A stretch of DNA of 40,697 bases from Candidatus Methanoperedens sp. (GTDB lineage Archaea; Halobacteriota; Methanosarcinia; Methanosarcinales; Methanoperedenaceae), in the NCBI GenBank assembly GCA_030650845.1, contig JAUSDC010000093.1:1-40697 (forward strand). Direction: 5' to 3'. Each line of letters begins with the position of its first letter. The first letter of the stretch is position 1. Below, piece by piece: positions 27,430-36,350 of this stretch. Under the pieces are notes generated by a model. That model was not told the origin of the DNA and made no database searches. It was given only the letters and a program-made list of their open reading frames with translations. The position numbers and the translations under genes are program-made.

Positions 27430-27936
27430 ATGCCGAAAGCAGTAATCATATATCTCAGTACGTCAGGAAATACAAAAAAAATGGCAGATGCCATCGCTGA
27501 AGGTGCAAGATCAAGGAACGTGGACGCTGAAATCATGAATTTCCATGAAGCAAGGATAGAGGACATAAGAGCTGCGGATGCCATTGCAATAGGCTCTTCG
27601 ACGTTCTATTATAAGATGCTGCCTCCAATGGAAAAATTCATTGAAAGCCTTGAAAAAGCAAACGTTGCAGACAAAGTCGGGGCAGCTTTTGGATCATATG
27701 GGTGGAGCGGCGAGGCGCCCGTGATGATCGCAGAAAAAATGCGTGCTCTTGGCATGAAAGTAATAGATCCGGTGTTGCGTATCCAATATGAACCTGCTGA
27801 AAAAGATCTTGAAGAATGCAAAAGGCTTGGAAAAGATATCGCTGCTAAAGTGAAAAAGACCGCGGAAAAACCAAAGTCAGGAAAGCCTGAAGATGCAGGC
27901 GTCAGGGAAGTCAAAATGGGTGAGGGAGGTCACTGA
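27430..27936 (+). CDS. Flavodoxin-domain protein (FprA C-terminal type)
   Basis: This 168-residue protein has a flavodoxin fold. The FMN-phosphate loop is STSGNT at residues 10-15, and GSYGWSGEAP is the aromatic FMN-stacking loop. The second-strand segment AIGSSTFYYKMLPPMEKFIE is also typical. The sequence resembles the flavodoxin half of archaeal A-type flavoproteins but lacks the di-iron domain, so it is a stand-alone electron carrier. AAGGAG lies 8 bp before ATG 27430. The C-terminal ~25 residues are Lys/Gly-rich and probably disordered. The redox partner is unknown. Confidence 0.9.
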   Translation: MPKAVIIYLSTSGNTKKMADAIAEGARSRNVDAEIMNFHEARIEDIRAADAIAIGSSTFYYKMLPPMEKFIESLEKANVADKVGAAFGSYGWSGEAPVMIAEKMRALGMKVIDPVLRIQYEPAEKDLEECKRLGKDIAAKVKKTAEKPKSGKPEDAGVREVKMGEGGH

Positions 27937-27953
27937 TAGAGTCTGTTCCAATT

Positions 27954-30059
27954 TTAAGCCCCTCTTAACAGCTCCATCATCTTGCCCGCATCTGTCACAG
28001 GAAGCTGGCAGCTATAATTCCTGCAGACATACGCAGTAGCCCTGCCCTCGATGCTTTTGAGGTCTCTCGCATATTCAGCAATGCCAATTATTTCAGTGTC
28101 CTCAACAGTCCGAAGGATAACCACCTTTCCAGGCATGAACTCTCTTCTCAATGCCGCAAGCATGGCTTTTGTATCCTCTGCCCCTGCCTCACCTGCAATA
28201 ACCACTTCGCTTGTCGGACCGAGCGCAAAATCAAGCGCCACCATCATCTGTGTATATACCATTGGCATCTGCCAGATCGTTCCTGAAAAAGCCCTTCCGA
28301 TCTGTGCCGCTTTTTCCTCAAATTCCATATTTGCTGTCATCCTTCCAAGGCGCGACAGGTTAAGCATTGCAACCGAATTACCAGAAGGTAATGCTCCATC
28401 ATATATCTCTTTCTTTCGAAATATAAGTTCCTCACCGTCATCTGCAGTGAAATAAAGACCATGTTTTTCCTTATCCCAGAAATGCTCGATCATCTTTTGC
28501 GTTATTTCAAGCGCAGCATTCAGGTACGATACCTTAAAAGTCGCTTCATAGAGTTCTATCAATCCCCATGTAAGAAAAGCATGATCATCCAGAAAAGACA
28601 TCACATCTGCCTCGCCTTCGCGGTAGCGGTGGAAAAGCCTTCCATCCTTACCTCGCATTCGCGAAAGTATGAAATCTGCCGCCCTGCAGGCAGCATCGGC
28701 ATACTCAGGTTTATTAAACGTTGAAGCGCCCTTTGCAAGCGCAGCTATCATCAGTCCATTCCAGTCTGCCAGTATCTTATCATCCTTTCCCGGATGCACG
28801 CGGTTTTCACGGGCTGCGAAAAGTTTCTGCTTTGCATCGCTCATTCTTCGAAGTATCTCTTGCGCCGATAATTTAAGGTCTGCTTCCAGTTCAGGAAGTG
28901 TTTTGGACAGGTGGAGTATATTTTTTCCAGAACTACTCCCTTTTTCCCTGAAGTTTCCATGTTTATCGATCCCGAACACTTTTTTCATCAGTTCACTATC
29001 TTCCCCGAGAATCGAATCTATCTCCTCCTCTGCCCAGACGTAAAACCTTCCTTCCACCCCCTCGCTATCCGCATCTTCGGCTGAATAGAATCCCCCCTCA
29101 GGAGATGTCATATCTCTCAGGACATAGGTAAATATCTCCCTTGCCGTTCTTTTGAACTCATCATTCCCGGTCGCCTGATAAGCCTCTGTATAAGCCATAG
29201 CCAGCAGTGCCTGGTCATAGAGCATCTTTTCAAAATGAGGAACAATCCATCCTGCATCAGTGGAATATCTATGAAAACCTGAGCCGACGTGGTCATATAT
29301 CCCGCCCATGCTTAAGGCTAAGAGTGTGCGCTCAACCATTCTTAGAGCCATAATATCACCTGTGCGCTTCCAGTTGCGCAAAAGAAACATGAGATTATGC
29401 GGGGTCGGGAATTTAGGGGCGCCGCCAAAGCCGCCGTACTGCTCGTCAAATGCTCCCAGGAGCTGCTCATAAGCCACATTAAGGACATCCTCTTTCAATT
29501 CCTCTCCAGCTTTTTGCTCATCTTTAAGTGACGAAATAACCTCTGCAGCAAGAGCTTCTGCCCTGTCCTTATTCATCTTCCAGATGTCTCGGATCTGCGG
29601 TATTATCTCCATCATGCCCTGTCTGCCGAATTTGCTTTTCTTCGGAAGATATGTTGCTGCAAAGAATGGTTTTTTATCAGGCGTCAATATTATATTGAGC
29701 GGCCACCCACCGCTACCTGTCATCGCCTGGCAAATCTTCATGTAGATGCCATCAATGTCTGGGCGCTCTTCCCTGTCTATCTTTATACTGACAAAAACTT
29801 CGTTCATCAATTTTGCTACTTCTTCATCTTCATACGATTCCTTTTCCATCACATGGCACCAGTGGCATGTGGAATAACCGCTTGAGAGAAATATGGGTTT
29901 GTCTTCTTTTTTTGCTTTCTCAAAAGCATCGCTGCCCCACGGATACCAGTCCACGGGATTATGAGCGTGCTGGAGAAGATAGGGGCTTTTCTCAAGGGCA
30001 AGGCGGTTGGGTTTTATTCTGGACTTTGAATGATTTTTGTTCTCCATCTCTTTACTCAC
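27954..30059 (-). CDS. DUF255 thioredoxin-fold protein (YyaL/SPATA20 family)
   Basis: This 701-residue protein has an N-terminal thioredoxin-like domain with [15 protein letters not shown] and the redox motif C65-H-W-C68. A long (alpha/alpha)6-barrel-like region follows ([31 protein letters not shown], then [14 protein letters not shown]). This is the usual full-length arrangement. The function is poorly known; the family has been annotated as glycosidase- or epimerase-like. The start is GTG 30059, overlapping the stop of the metallopeptidase gene by four bases (GTGA); ATG at codon 5 is an alternative. Overlap with the restriction-island genes may be accidental or indicate shared transcription. 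Confidence 0.9.
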   Translation of the reverse strand: MSKEMENKNHSKSRIKPNRLALEKSPYLLQHAHNPVDWYPWGSDAFEKAKKEDKPIFLSSGYSTCHWCHVMEKESYEDEEVAKLMNEVFVSIKIDREERPDIDGIYMKICQAMTGSGGWPLNIILTPDKKPFFAATYLPKKSKFGRQGMMEIIPQIRDIWKMNKDRAEALAAEVISSLKDEQKAGEELKEDVLNVAYEQLLGAFDEQYGGFGGAPKFPTPHNLMFLLRNWKRTGDIMALRMVERTLLALSMGGIYDHVGSGFHRYSTDAGWIVPHFEKMLYDQALLAMAYTEAYQATGNDEFKRTAREIFTYVLRDMTSPEGGFYSAEDADSEGVEGRFYVWAEEEIDSILGEDSELMKKVFGIDKHGNFREKGSSSGKNILHLSKTLPELEADLKLSAQEILRRMSDAKQKLFAARENRVHPGKDDKILADWNGLMIAALAKGASTFNKPEYADAACRAADFILSRMRGKDGRLFHRYREGEADVMSFLDDHAFLTWGLIELYEATFKVSYLNAALEITQKMIEHFWDKEKHGLYFTADDGEELIFRKKEIYDGALPSGNSVAMLNLSRLGRMTANMEFEEKAAQIGRAFSGTIWQMPMVYTQMMVALDFALGPTSEVVIAGEAGAEDTKAMLAALRREFMPGKVVILRTVEDTEIIGIAEYARDLKSIEGRATAYVCRNYSCQLPVTDAGKMMELLRGA

Positions 30060-30385
30060 TCCATCAGAGAACGCTTTTCTTTGTTCAATTTCTTTTCAAT
30101 CATCTCATAGTCGCCCAGGTAAGCAGTCATTAAGCTTTTCCAGAGTTTACCATGATTCGGAACATTGAAATGCAGCAGTTCATGCACAATCACATAGTCG
30201 CCGATTTCCTTGTCCATATCCAGAAGTTCTTTATTAAAATTCAGATTACCATCTGTCGAACATGAAGCCCATTTGTTTGCCATAGGTCTGATAGCAAGTG
30301 CTTTTACCTCAATATCCATTTTTCCGGCAAACTCTTTTACTCTTGCCTTGAATTCTGATTTATCTTCCCATTTACCCTTGATCAT
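30056..30385 (-). CDS. Minimal YgjP/WssP-type zinc metallopeptidase
   Basis: This 109-residue protein holds only the C-terminal catalytic half of the YgjP/DUF45 family: [17 protein letters not shown] (39-54), then the zinc motif H68-E-L-L-H72 and a third ligand H78 in PNHGKLW. Family members are usually about 230 residues, so the N-terminal half is missing. The frame has its own ATG overlapping the hsdR stop (ATGA), so it is a designed short form rather than an obvious truncation. DUF45-type proteins are frequent neighbours of type I restriction genes. A role in processing or turnover of HsdR is inferred from position only. Confidence 0.8.
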   Translation of the reverse strand: MIKGKWEDKSEFKARVKEFAGKMDIEVKALAIRPMANKWASCSTDGNLNFNKELLDMDKEIGDYVIVHELLHFNVPNHGKLWKSLMTAYLGDYEMIEKKLNKEKRSLME

Positions 30386-33312
30386 AAGTTGTAGGCTTTG
30401 AATAACTGATTGAATAAATCTTCTACAATAGCAGCAGCTTTATCAATGTCATCTTCTTCTCCAAGCAATGCGTAATAGGCTCCTGTTCTCAAATCTCTCA
30501 ATTCCTTTTCGCTGGTTTTCCAGTTTGGATTATTGATGAACTCTCCTTTGATCTGCTTGGTTATTTCATCTGCTTTTTTGAAACCTTTGTCAATTAACGT
30601 TCTGAAAATAAAGAAAGTGAGACCATCAAAACCCTTCTCAACCTGTTCTTTTCTTCGTTTTATGTCATCTTCATAAATCTTTCTGATTTCTGCTAATGCT
30701 TCCAGCGTTGTTAATTGTCTATCTTCATAGCGTTCTTCCACCTGTGCAGCTCTTTCCTGCAAACCTATTAAAAATGGATCGTCAGATTCTTTTTCAGCGA
30801 TTTTTTCAATACTCTTGACCCGGTTGATTACCCGTGTATTGTCATTTTCCTGAGATTCCTGTATTTTTTTGATCGTTTCTTCGTTAATCTCAAAGAATTC
30901 ATTGACCTGCGCCAAATTGCTCATGCCTACTTTATTCTGGATCAGTTCATTTGTTTTTCTCTGGAACTCCCTGTCAATCTGGATTCGTCTTGCATAAGCA
31001 TTTCTTACGATCTGGTAAATAGCGGAAAACGTGGTGTAATTATCAATATAGGGTCTCAGGAATTTATCAGGTGAAATGATCTCATATAGCATTTCCACCT
31101 CTTTGTACAATTTGAAAAATTCTTTTCTTTGAGATTTATCCCTGAAATGTGCAATGAGATTATCGGTGTCTTTGTCGTTAAAACCAAATTTGATCAGTTG
31201 TAAGTATGGAGGGACTTTTTCCACCATTTTTGCCTTGAACGAGTATTTCAGCAGTTGAATATCCTTTACTATCGCATTGATTTCTTTGCTGTCAAATGCA
31301 AGGGCTTTTTCAAGCTTGTCAAATATGCCTACAAAGTCCAGGACAAAACCATGAGGCTTTTTCATGTCCTTTTCTTCATTCTCGTAGGGTCTGTTTACCC
31401 TTGCAATGGCTTGAAGAAGGGTATGATCACGCATTGGTTTGTCCAGATACATTGCGTATAGAATCGGCGCATCAAAGCCAGTCAATAGCTTTTCTGTAAC
31501 GATCAGAATCTTGGGCAGTTCTCCAATTTTTGTGAACTTTTTTCTAATTTCCTTTTCTTTTTTGGCGTCAATGTGATATTTCTTTAAATCTTCTGTATCA
31601 TTATTGTTACCAGTATAGACTACTTCAGAATATTCCGGGGGCAGAAACTTATCCAGCGCCGTTTTATACATGGCGCATGCTGGACGGTCAACGCCAACCA
31701 AAAACGCCTTGTAGCCCATTGGCTCAACATTTTCTTTGTAATGCCTTGCGACATATTCAGCCACCTTTTCTACCCGTTCCTTTCCTTTTAAAAAGTTACG
31801 GGTGTTTACTGCGCGTTCCAGTATTTTATTCAATTCCTCGATGTCGCTTACTCCAAAAGCTTCAGCCAGGTTCAAGAACTCTTTTTCTAAAATTTCCCTG
31901 GGTACCAAAAGCTCATTTGGAGCCATGCCATAAAACAGGGGCAATGTTGTATAGTCTGCAATACTTTCTGCAATGGAATATTTATGCAGGTAACCAGATT
32001 CATCTTCTATGCCAAAAGTTTTGAATGTTCCTTTACCGTAAACTGTTTTGTCCACGGGTGTACCTGTAAATCCTATCAAGGTAGCATTGGGGACTGCAGC
32101 CATCAGATATGTCCCTAAATCGCCCCCTGTGGTGCGGTGGGCTTCATCGATAAGCACATAAATGTTTTTGCGAAGATTTACGTTAGCAGGCATATCCCTG
32201 AATTTATGCATCATGCTGACTATTATTCCTCTGTAATCATTTTTCAGCAATTTTTGCAATTCTCTTATAGAATCTGCCTGTACAACATTTTTTACACCCA
32301 ATGATTCAAGATTTCTTGCCATCTGGTCTTCCAGTTCATTGCGGTCGATCAATAAAAGAATGGTGGGTTTTTCTGCTTCGGGGGCTTTAAACAGCAATTC
32401 TGCTGTTTTTATCATTGTGAATGTTTTACCGCTCCCCTGCGTATGCCATACTAAACCTCTTGTCTTAATATGGTCGATTGCCCGTTCTACTACTTTTACG
32501 ACTGCTATTTTCTGGTGTTGGGCTAAAATGTATTTGTTCAATTCTTCATTTTGCTCAGCAAAAATAATGAATTTTTTCAGGTAATCAAGTATGTTCTGCC
32601 TGTCGCAAAACGATTTTACTTTTGCTTCCAGATTGCCAATTTCTTCTTCTTTCCAGTTAAAAATATTTCTTTTATTAATATTCCATGTTACGCCATACGA
32701 AAAACCAATGCTTTCAGTGGCTGTAAAAATTTGCTCCGGACAGAAAAACTCAGGCGTCTCACGTTGGTAGCGTCTGATCTGGTCTATGCCAATGGCTATG
32801 GCTTCGTCTTTGGTGGCGTTTTTACATTCAATTACCAGAACCGGAATGCCGTTAATGAGAAATACCACATCTTCACGATTGGCATATTGCCCGTTGAATA
32901 GATAATATTCTTCGGTTACTTCATACACATTTTTGTCAGGCTCGTAATAGTTTATCAGTATAAGGTTGAACTCGCGGTTTTCTTCTTTGCTGAAAAAAGT
33001 CTTTTCTCCCTGAAGGTGCTGTAAAAAATCCCGGTTTCCCGCGATGGTGGGTAACGGCAGATTGAGTTTGCGCAGGAGTTCTTCTTTTGTATCTTTGAAT
33101 TTTGGATTGAACTCTTTTACTTTTTCAAATAGAGTGTCGATAAAAAAGCGTGATGCATTTTTGGCTTTATCTCTGGGTGAAGCGCCGGATGGATTAAAAC
33201 CTCTGCGTTGCTCGGCTTCGCTTTGCGGGACATACCTCCAGCCGATTTCCTGTGCATATTTTAGTATGCGGACTTGCACGCTTTTATGTTCTGTTGGTTT
33301 GAGAGTTGTCAT
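30382..33312 (-). CDS. hsdR: Type I restriction enzyme, R subunit
   Basis: This 976-residue ATP-dependent translocase/endonuclease has a PD-(D/E)xK nuclease site with D148, E162 and K164 (ANREDVVFL, then VLVIECKN). The helicase has Walker A HTQGSGKTF (about 295-305), a DEAH box LIDEAHRTTGGD, FTGTPVDK as motif III, and TEKLLTGFDAP and QAIARVNRP as motifs V/VI. A helical C-terminus mediates assembly with HsdM/HsdS. All catalytic motifs are present. Unlike a standard hsdMSR operon, it is separated from hsdS by three unrelated genes, 69 bp after the stop of the unknown gene upstream, and so may have its own promoter. Confidence 0.95.
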   Translation of the reverse strand: MTTLKPTEHKSVQVRILKYAQEIGWRYVPQSEAEQRRGFNPSGASPRDKAKNASRFFIDTLFEKVKEFNPKFKDTKEELLRKLNLPLPTIAGNRDFLQHLQGEKTFFSKEENREFNLILINYYEPDKNVYEVTEEYYLFNGQYANREDVVFLINGIPVLVIECKNATKDEAIAIGIDQIRRYQRETPEFFCPEQIFTATESIGFSYGVTWNINKRNIFNWKEEEIGNLEAKVKSFCDRQNILDYLKKFIIFAEQNEELNKYILAQHQKIAVVKVVERAIDHIKTRGLVWHTQGSGKTFTMIKTAELLFKAPEAEKPTILLLIDRNELEDQMARNLESLGVKNVVQADSIRELQKLLKNDYRGIIVSMMHKFRDMPANVNLRKNIYVLIDEAHRTTGGDLGTYLMAAVPNATLIGFTGTPVDKTVYGKGTFKTFGIEDESGYLHKYSIAESIADYTTLPLFYGMAPNELLVPREILEKEFLNLAEAFGVSDIEELNKILERAVNTRNFLKGKERVEKVAEYVARHYKENVEPMGYKAFLVGVDRPACAMYKTALDKFLPPEYSEVVYTGNNNDTEDLKKYHIDAKKEKEIRKKFTKIGELPKILIVTEKLLTGFDAPILYAMYLDKPMRDHTLLQAIARVNRPYENEEKDMKKPHGFVLDFVGIFDKLEKALAFDSKEINAIVKDIQLLKYSFKAKMVEKVPPYLQLIKFGFNDKDTDNLIAHFRDKSQRKEFFKLYKEVEMLYEIISPDKFLRPYIDNYTTFSAIYQIVRNAYARRIQIDREFQRKTNELIQNKVGMSNLAQVNEFFEINEETIKKIQESQENDNTRVINRVKSIEKIAEKESDDPFLIGLQERAAQVEERYEDRQLTTLEALAEIRKIYEDDIKRRKEQVEKGFDGLTFFIFRTLIDKGFKKADEITKQIKGEFINNPNWKTSEKELRDLRTGAYYALLGEEDDIDKAAAIVEDLFNQLFKAYNL

Positions 33313-33381
33313 TTTCTTTTTCGATTCATACCTTTCCCATTATTCTGACGGTAATTTCTGTAACAACAAATCAAATTAATT

Positions 33382-34545
33382 TTAATGGTTTCTCCATTCA
33401 TCCTTTTTTATGCGTAAATAAGAGTTAAAAGCATGTATCCCCTTCTCACATTCAATAATAGTATCTAGAGATGGCATGTAAATGTCTTGAAATCCATTGG
33501 TAGTAGAAATCTTAATCGAATCTGCCGTCGGAACAATCCTTTTACCCTTCTTCTGTATGAGCTTATTTTTTTTCAATACATCAATTGACTTCTTGACAAC
33601 GGGATAAACCTTTTCTCTTTTCTTTTGAGCTATTATTTCTCTTCTAATAGCTTCTCTAATGTGTGGTAGTTCGGGGTTGGTTTTTCGCAATTCATTAAAT
33701 TCTGCTCTGTTTGTATATTGATCGCTTATGTATTTCTCATAATCTTCTACATAATGCTGATATCTGGTAGATAGAACGAGACATAAATGTTCTAATGTAC
33801 AGGGAAAACCCATTGCATTTAATGTATACACTGCCAAGAAAGTAGTAATATTATTAATTGTACCATCTTTCAGGCATTCAAGCGAATCAAAATCTTTTAA
33901 TGTGATTTCATTCAAATATTTATTATCCGGCAACGGAACATATCTTTCCTCCTTATGAATTCGATAACGCGATCTCATCGCATTTCGGCAGATGGATGTT
34001 AACACAATTTTAGAGAGAGCTTCATCGGCATCGAGAATATTATGGCTTCCTGAAACTTTTTGTCTCTTAAAAACAGAATCGTAGCAAAGATTAATGATAT
34101 CTTCTGTAGAGAGCTTCCGTGTAATTGCAAAAATCTCTCTGAGATAAGGAATATATGCTTTATAAGAATTCGTTATCTGAGCTAAAGTTTCCTTATCTGA
34201 GCGCCAATGAAGTCTAATTTTTTGTTCATCTTCCTCTTTGAGTTTATCAATACCTGTTCCACTTAAGGGACGTATTGAAGGATGATATTGAATAATCTCA
34301 AAATTTCCAAAATTTTCCGGACCATATAAATGAATTGTTGGCATCAGTACTGGTTTAGTCAATAAAGTCAATTCTTGAGTAATGAGAACGATGTTTTTTG
34401 TAAAGTGAGTTTTCTTTGTTTCATCAGAGGATACGGCCACCAGAGGGTATAAATCAGATGGTTCTACCAGACTAAGTGGACCCAATTCCATTAAACATTT
34501 TTTTGCGATTTCATGTATCTCCCGGAACTGTTCTTCAGTATGCAT
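33382..34545 (-). CDS. Unknown protein, HD-hydrolase partner in the inserted module
   Basis: This 387-residue soluble protein belongs to no family I recognise. The N-terminal ~130 residues look alpha/beta, the middle (about 130-290) is helical, and the C-terminal part includes VVKKSIDVLKKNKLIQKKGKRIVP (given here as approximate positions 315-340), patterned like a winged helix. No nuclease, ATPase or membrane motif is seen. The gene overlaps the end of the HD hydrolase gene by 11 bp, so the products are made together and may interact. Its AT-rich base use matches the neighbouring HD and ATPase genes and differs from the Hsd genes. Confidence 0.75.
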   Translation of the reverse strand: MHTEEQFREIHEIAKKCLMELGPLSLVEPSDLYPLVAVSSDETKKTHFTKNIVLITQELTLLTKPVLMPTIHLYGPENFGNFEIIQYHPSIRPLSGTGIDKLKEEDEQKIRLHWRSDKETLAQITNSYKAYIPYLREIFAITRKLSTEDIINLCYDSVFKRQKVSGSHNILDADEALSKIVLTSICRNAMRSRYRIHKEERYVPLPDNKYLNEITLKDFDSLECLKDGTINNITTFLAVYTLNAMGFPCTLEHLCLVLSTRYQHYVEDYEKYISDQYTNRAEFNELRKTNPELPHIREAIRREIIAQKKREKVYPVVKKSIDVLKKNKLIQKKGKRIVPTADSIKISTTNGFQDIYMPSLDTIIECEKGIHAFNSYLRIKKDEWRNH

Positions 34546-36118
34546 ACTCTTTTATTTCACCCTTCACTTTATCAAATACTGATGGGTCCCCTATCCACCA
34601 GAATTTTTTATAATTTATTCTTTTACTTTTTATCAGATCTATTCCCTTTTCTTTGAATTTCTCTTTGAGATAGGTTAGATAATGAGAAGAAGTGGATCTA
34701 CTTATCTCTAAAGTTCTACCAATCTCATCAGCACTGGTTTTTTTATCAGAATAAAGCTGATTTAATATTTTAAGGCTTGCTTTCTTTTCACTTCTTATTT
34801 CATTTAGTATTTGTGAAATTGTATCATAAAATACAGGCGCTATTGCAGTTTTAGGCTGAAATTCTCCTTTATATCCGAATATGTCCCTGCATATTTCATT
34901 AATTTTTATCGCGATATAAGGATCTGAAACATATATCGAGATATCCAAAATCAGTTCATACATTTTTTTGAGAGTTTCAAGCTCATTTTGAGCGACAATA
35001 TTAAGTTCATATGGCTTTTCAATGCCTATTGCTATCTTTCCATAATCCTTCCAAACATCACGCCGATTTTGATTGAATAAAATGTCATCATATTGGACTT
35101 TAGCTTTCGTTGTCAATTCCCGAAGAAATTCAGTTTGTTTTTCTGGCTTCCCCAGTATATTTTCAGCTTTAGTTATTATATCAGGTGGTGATTTTTTATT
35201 AATTGAGTATGCCCTTTTGTATAGACGACGTGATTGAAGTCTTGTGATCATGTCTCTTGCTTTATCGGATTTACGCATTTCATATAAGAGTTCCTCATCA
35301 CCTAGAATAAAAAGCAAATCAGAATTATCTCGTGTCCATGCTTCTAAGGCACAGTGTAACATTGCATCAGCTACTAATACTGTATGATGGCGAAATGCTG
35401 CCCTGTATAATTCATATCTTGCTCGCAACACTGTTAACAAAGAGGAAATTGAATCCTTTCCATCTGAAAAAGTTACCTTCTTACCTGTTTCTGTTTGAAT
35501 CAAGCGAAAACTTGAATATATACGGTCATCGTAATTTCCATAAGAGAGTCCTAAGAAATAACCATCTCTTCGAATATAATCTAAATTATCAGCATCAATA
35601 TATCCATTTAAAAATTCAGCCAGATAGTTTTTTTCATATTCTTGACTTTTAGTCACTATTTTCTTTATGTCATCTGCTTCATCTCTTTTCAGGACATCTG
35701 CAACAAATAACGTTTTAGAAGCCTCTTGTTTTGTCAAGATGTGATTTTCAATGACTAGATCCTTATAATCCCCATTTATCATAAGTTCCAAAAATTTTGT
35801 ATGTTTAGGTACATCGTCCAATTCTTCAGTAATGTGAGAAAAGCATGCATGTCCGATATCATGAAGAAGGGCTGCTTTAAATAATAGTTCCTTCTCGTCG
35901 AGAGATAATTGGATATGGCTGCGTTCCAAAATAGTATTGACACAATGGCGCACACCTATACTATGGTCAAATCTTGTATGTACTGCTGTAGGATAAACTA
36001 AATGAACCAGAGCTAATTGTTTGATTTTTCTAAGACGTTGCATTTCGAAAGTGTCGAGTAGTTTTACTTCGCCAGGAAGTAGTTCTATATCTCCATAGAT
36101 TGCATCTCTAATTTCCAT
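34535..36118 (-). CDS. HD-domain phosphohydrolase (SAMHD1/dNTPase-like) with C-terminal HTH
   Basis: This 527-residue protein has an N-terminal HD phosphohydrolase of the COG1078/SAMHD1 type. Metal ligands are H52 (TRFDHSIGV), H86 and D87 (LLHDIGHACFSH), and D175/D177 (YIDADNLDYIRRD). The histidines H90, H95 and H106 match the catalytic set of SAMHD1-like dNTPases. The substrate is unproven; dNTPs or another nucleotide are likely. Residues ~438-490 form a helix-turn-helix (TSADEIGRTLEISRSTSSHYL), unusual in this family, suggesting DNA binding and autoregulation at the adjacent operator array. It is divergent from the AAA ATPase gene and first of a two-gene unit. Confidence 0.87.
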   Translation of the reverse strand: MEIRDAIYGDIELLPGEVKLLDTFEMQRLRKIKQLALVHLVYPTAVHTRFDHSIGVRHCVNTILERSHIQLSLDEKELLFKAALLHDIGHACFSHITEELDDVPKHTKFLELMINGDYKDLVIENHILTKQEASKTLFVADVLKRDEADDIKKIVTKSQEYEKNYLAEFLNGYIDADNLDYIRRDGYFLGLSYGNYDDRIYSSFRLIQTETGKKVTFSDGKDSISSLLTVLRARYELYRAAFRHHTVLVADAMLHCALEAWTRDNSDLLFILGDEELLYEMRKSDKARDMITRLQSRRLYKRAYSINKKSPPDIITKAENILGKPEKQTEFLRELTTKAKVQYDDILFNQNRRDVWKDYGKIAIGIEKPYELNIVAQNELETLKKMYELILDISIYVSDPYIAIKINEICRDIFGYKGEFQPKTAIAPVFYDTISQILNEIRSEKKASLKILNQLYSDKKTSADEIGRTLEISRSTSSHYLTYLKEKFKEKGIDLIKSKRINYKKFWWIGDPSVFDKVKGEIKEYAY

Positions 36119-36280
36119 TATTTAACAAATTAACATTGATCAGTAATAAAGCTTTCTATTAATTGATTTCTGTTAAAATGTTAATTTAATAACATCAAGA
36201 ATTGATTTTTTTAACAAAAATCGCCGAATTAAATTATGAAATTAGCTAATATTGTTAATATGTTAAAAACTATGTTAAAC

Positions 36281-36292
36281 TGTTATATAACA
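36281..36292. promoter_or_regulatory. Palindromic operator TGTTATATAACA
   Basis: TGTTATATAACA is a perfect 12-bp palindrome. Its left half is the last hexamer of the TGTTAA array, and its centre is TATA-like. It lies 59-70 bp before the ATPase start. Confidence 0.5.
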
Positions 36293-36318
36293 CGCTCATG
36301 TTTAGAACAGAAACGAAA

Positions 36319-36337
36319 TGTTCTTATATAAAGAACA
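36319..36337 (+). promoter_or_regulatory. Palindrome enclosing the TATA box of the AAA ATPase gene
   Basis: TGTTCTT-ATATA-AAGAACA is a perfect inverted repeat with 7-bp arms. The enclosed TTATATAAA lies about 22 bp before ATG 36351, so it is the likely TATA box of a leaderless transcript. A protein bound here would block TBP directly. Confidence 0.6.
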
Positions 36338-36350
36338 CTAATTTAAATCC

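Larger units (their letters stand above)
36119..36350. promoter_or_regulatory. Divergent promoter with TGTTAA operator array
   Basis: These 232 very AT-rich bases separate the HD gene from the ATPase gene. Four 14-bp tandem sites of form TGTTAAnnTGTTAw occur at 36122-36135 (minus), 36171-36184, 36253-36266 and 36273-36286 (plus), each pair of hexamers 8 bp apart. A lone TTAACA lies at 36211-36216 inside the inverted repeat GATTTTT/AAAAATC (36204-36222). Two palindromes centred on TATA-like sequence follow, at 36281-36292 and 36319-36337. The layout suggests repression or cooperative binding by an HTH protein of the module. Confidence 0.7.

Noticed and set aside
33309-33329. Six-codon frame (MNRKRK) whose stop overlaps the hsdR start
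   Set aside because: The upstream AAAGG is only one base from its ATG, so the spacing is poor. Probably chance in AT-rich sequence.
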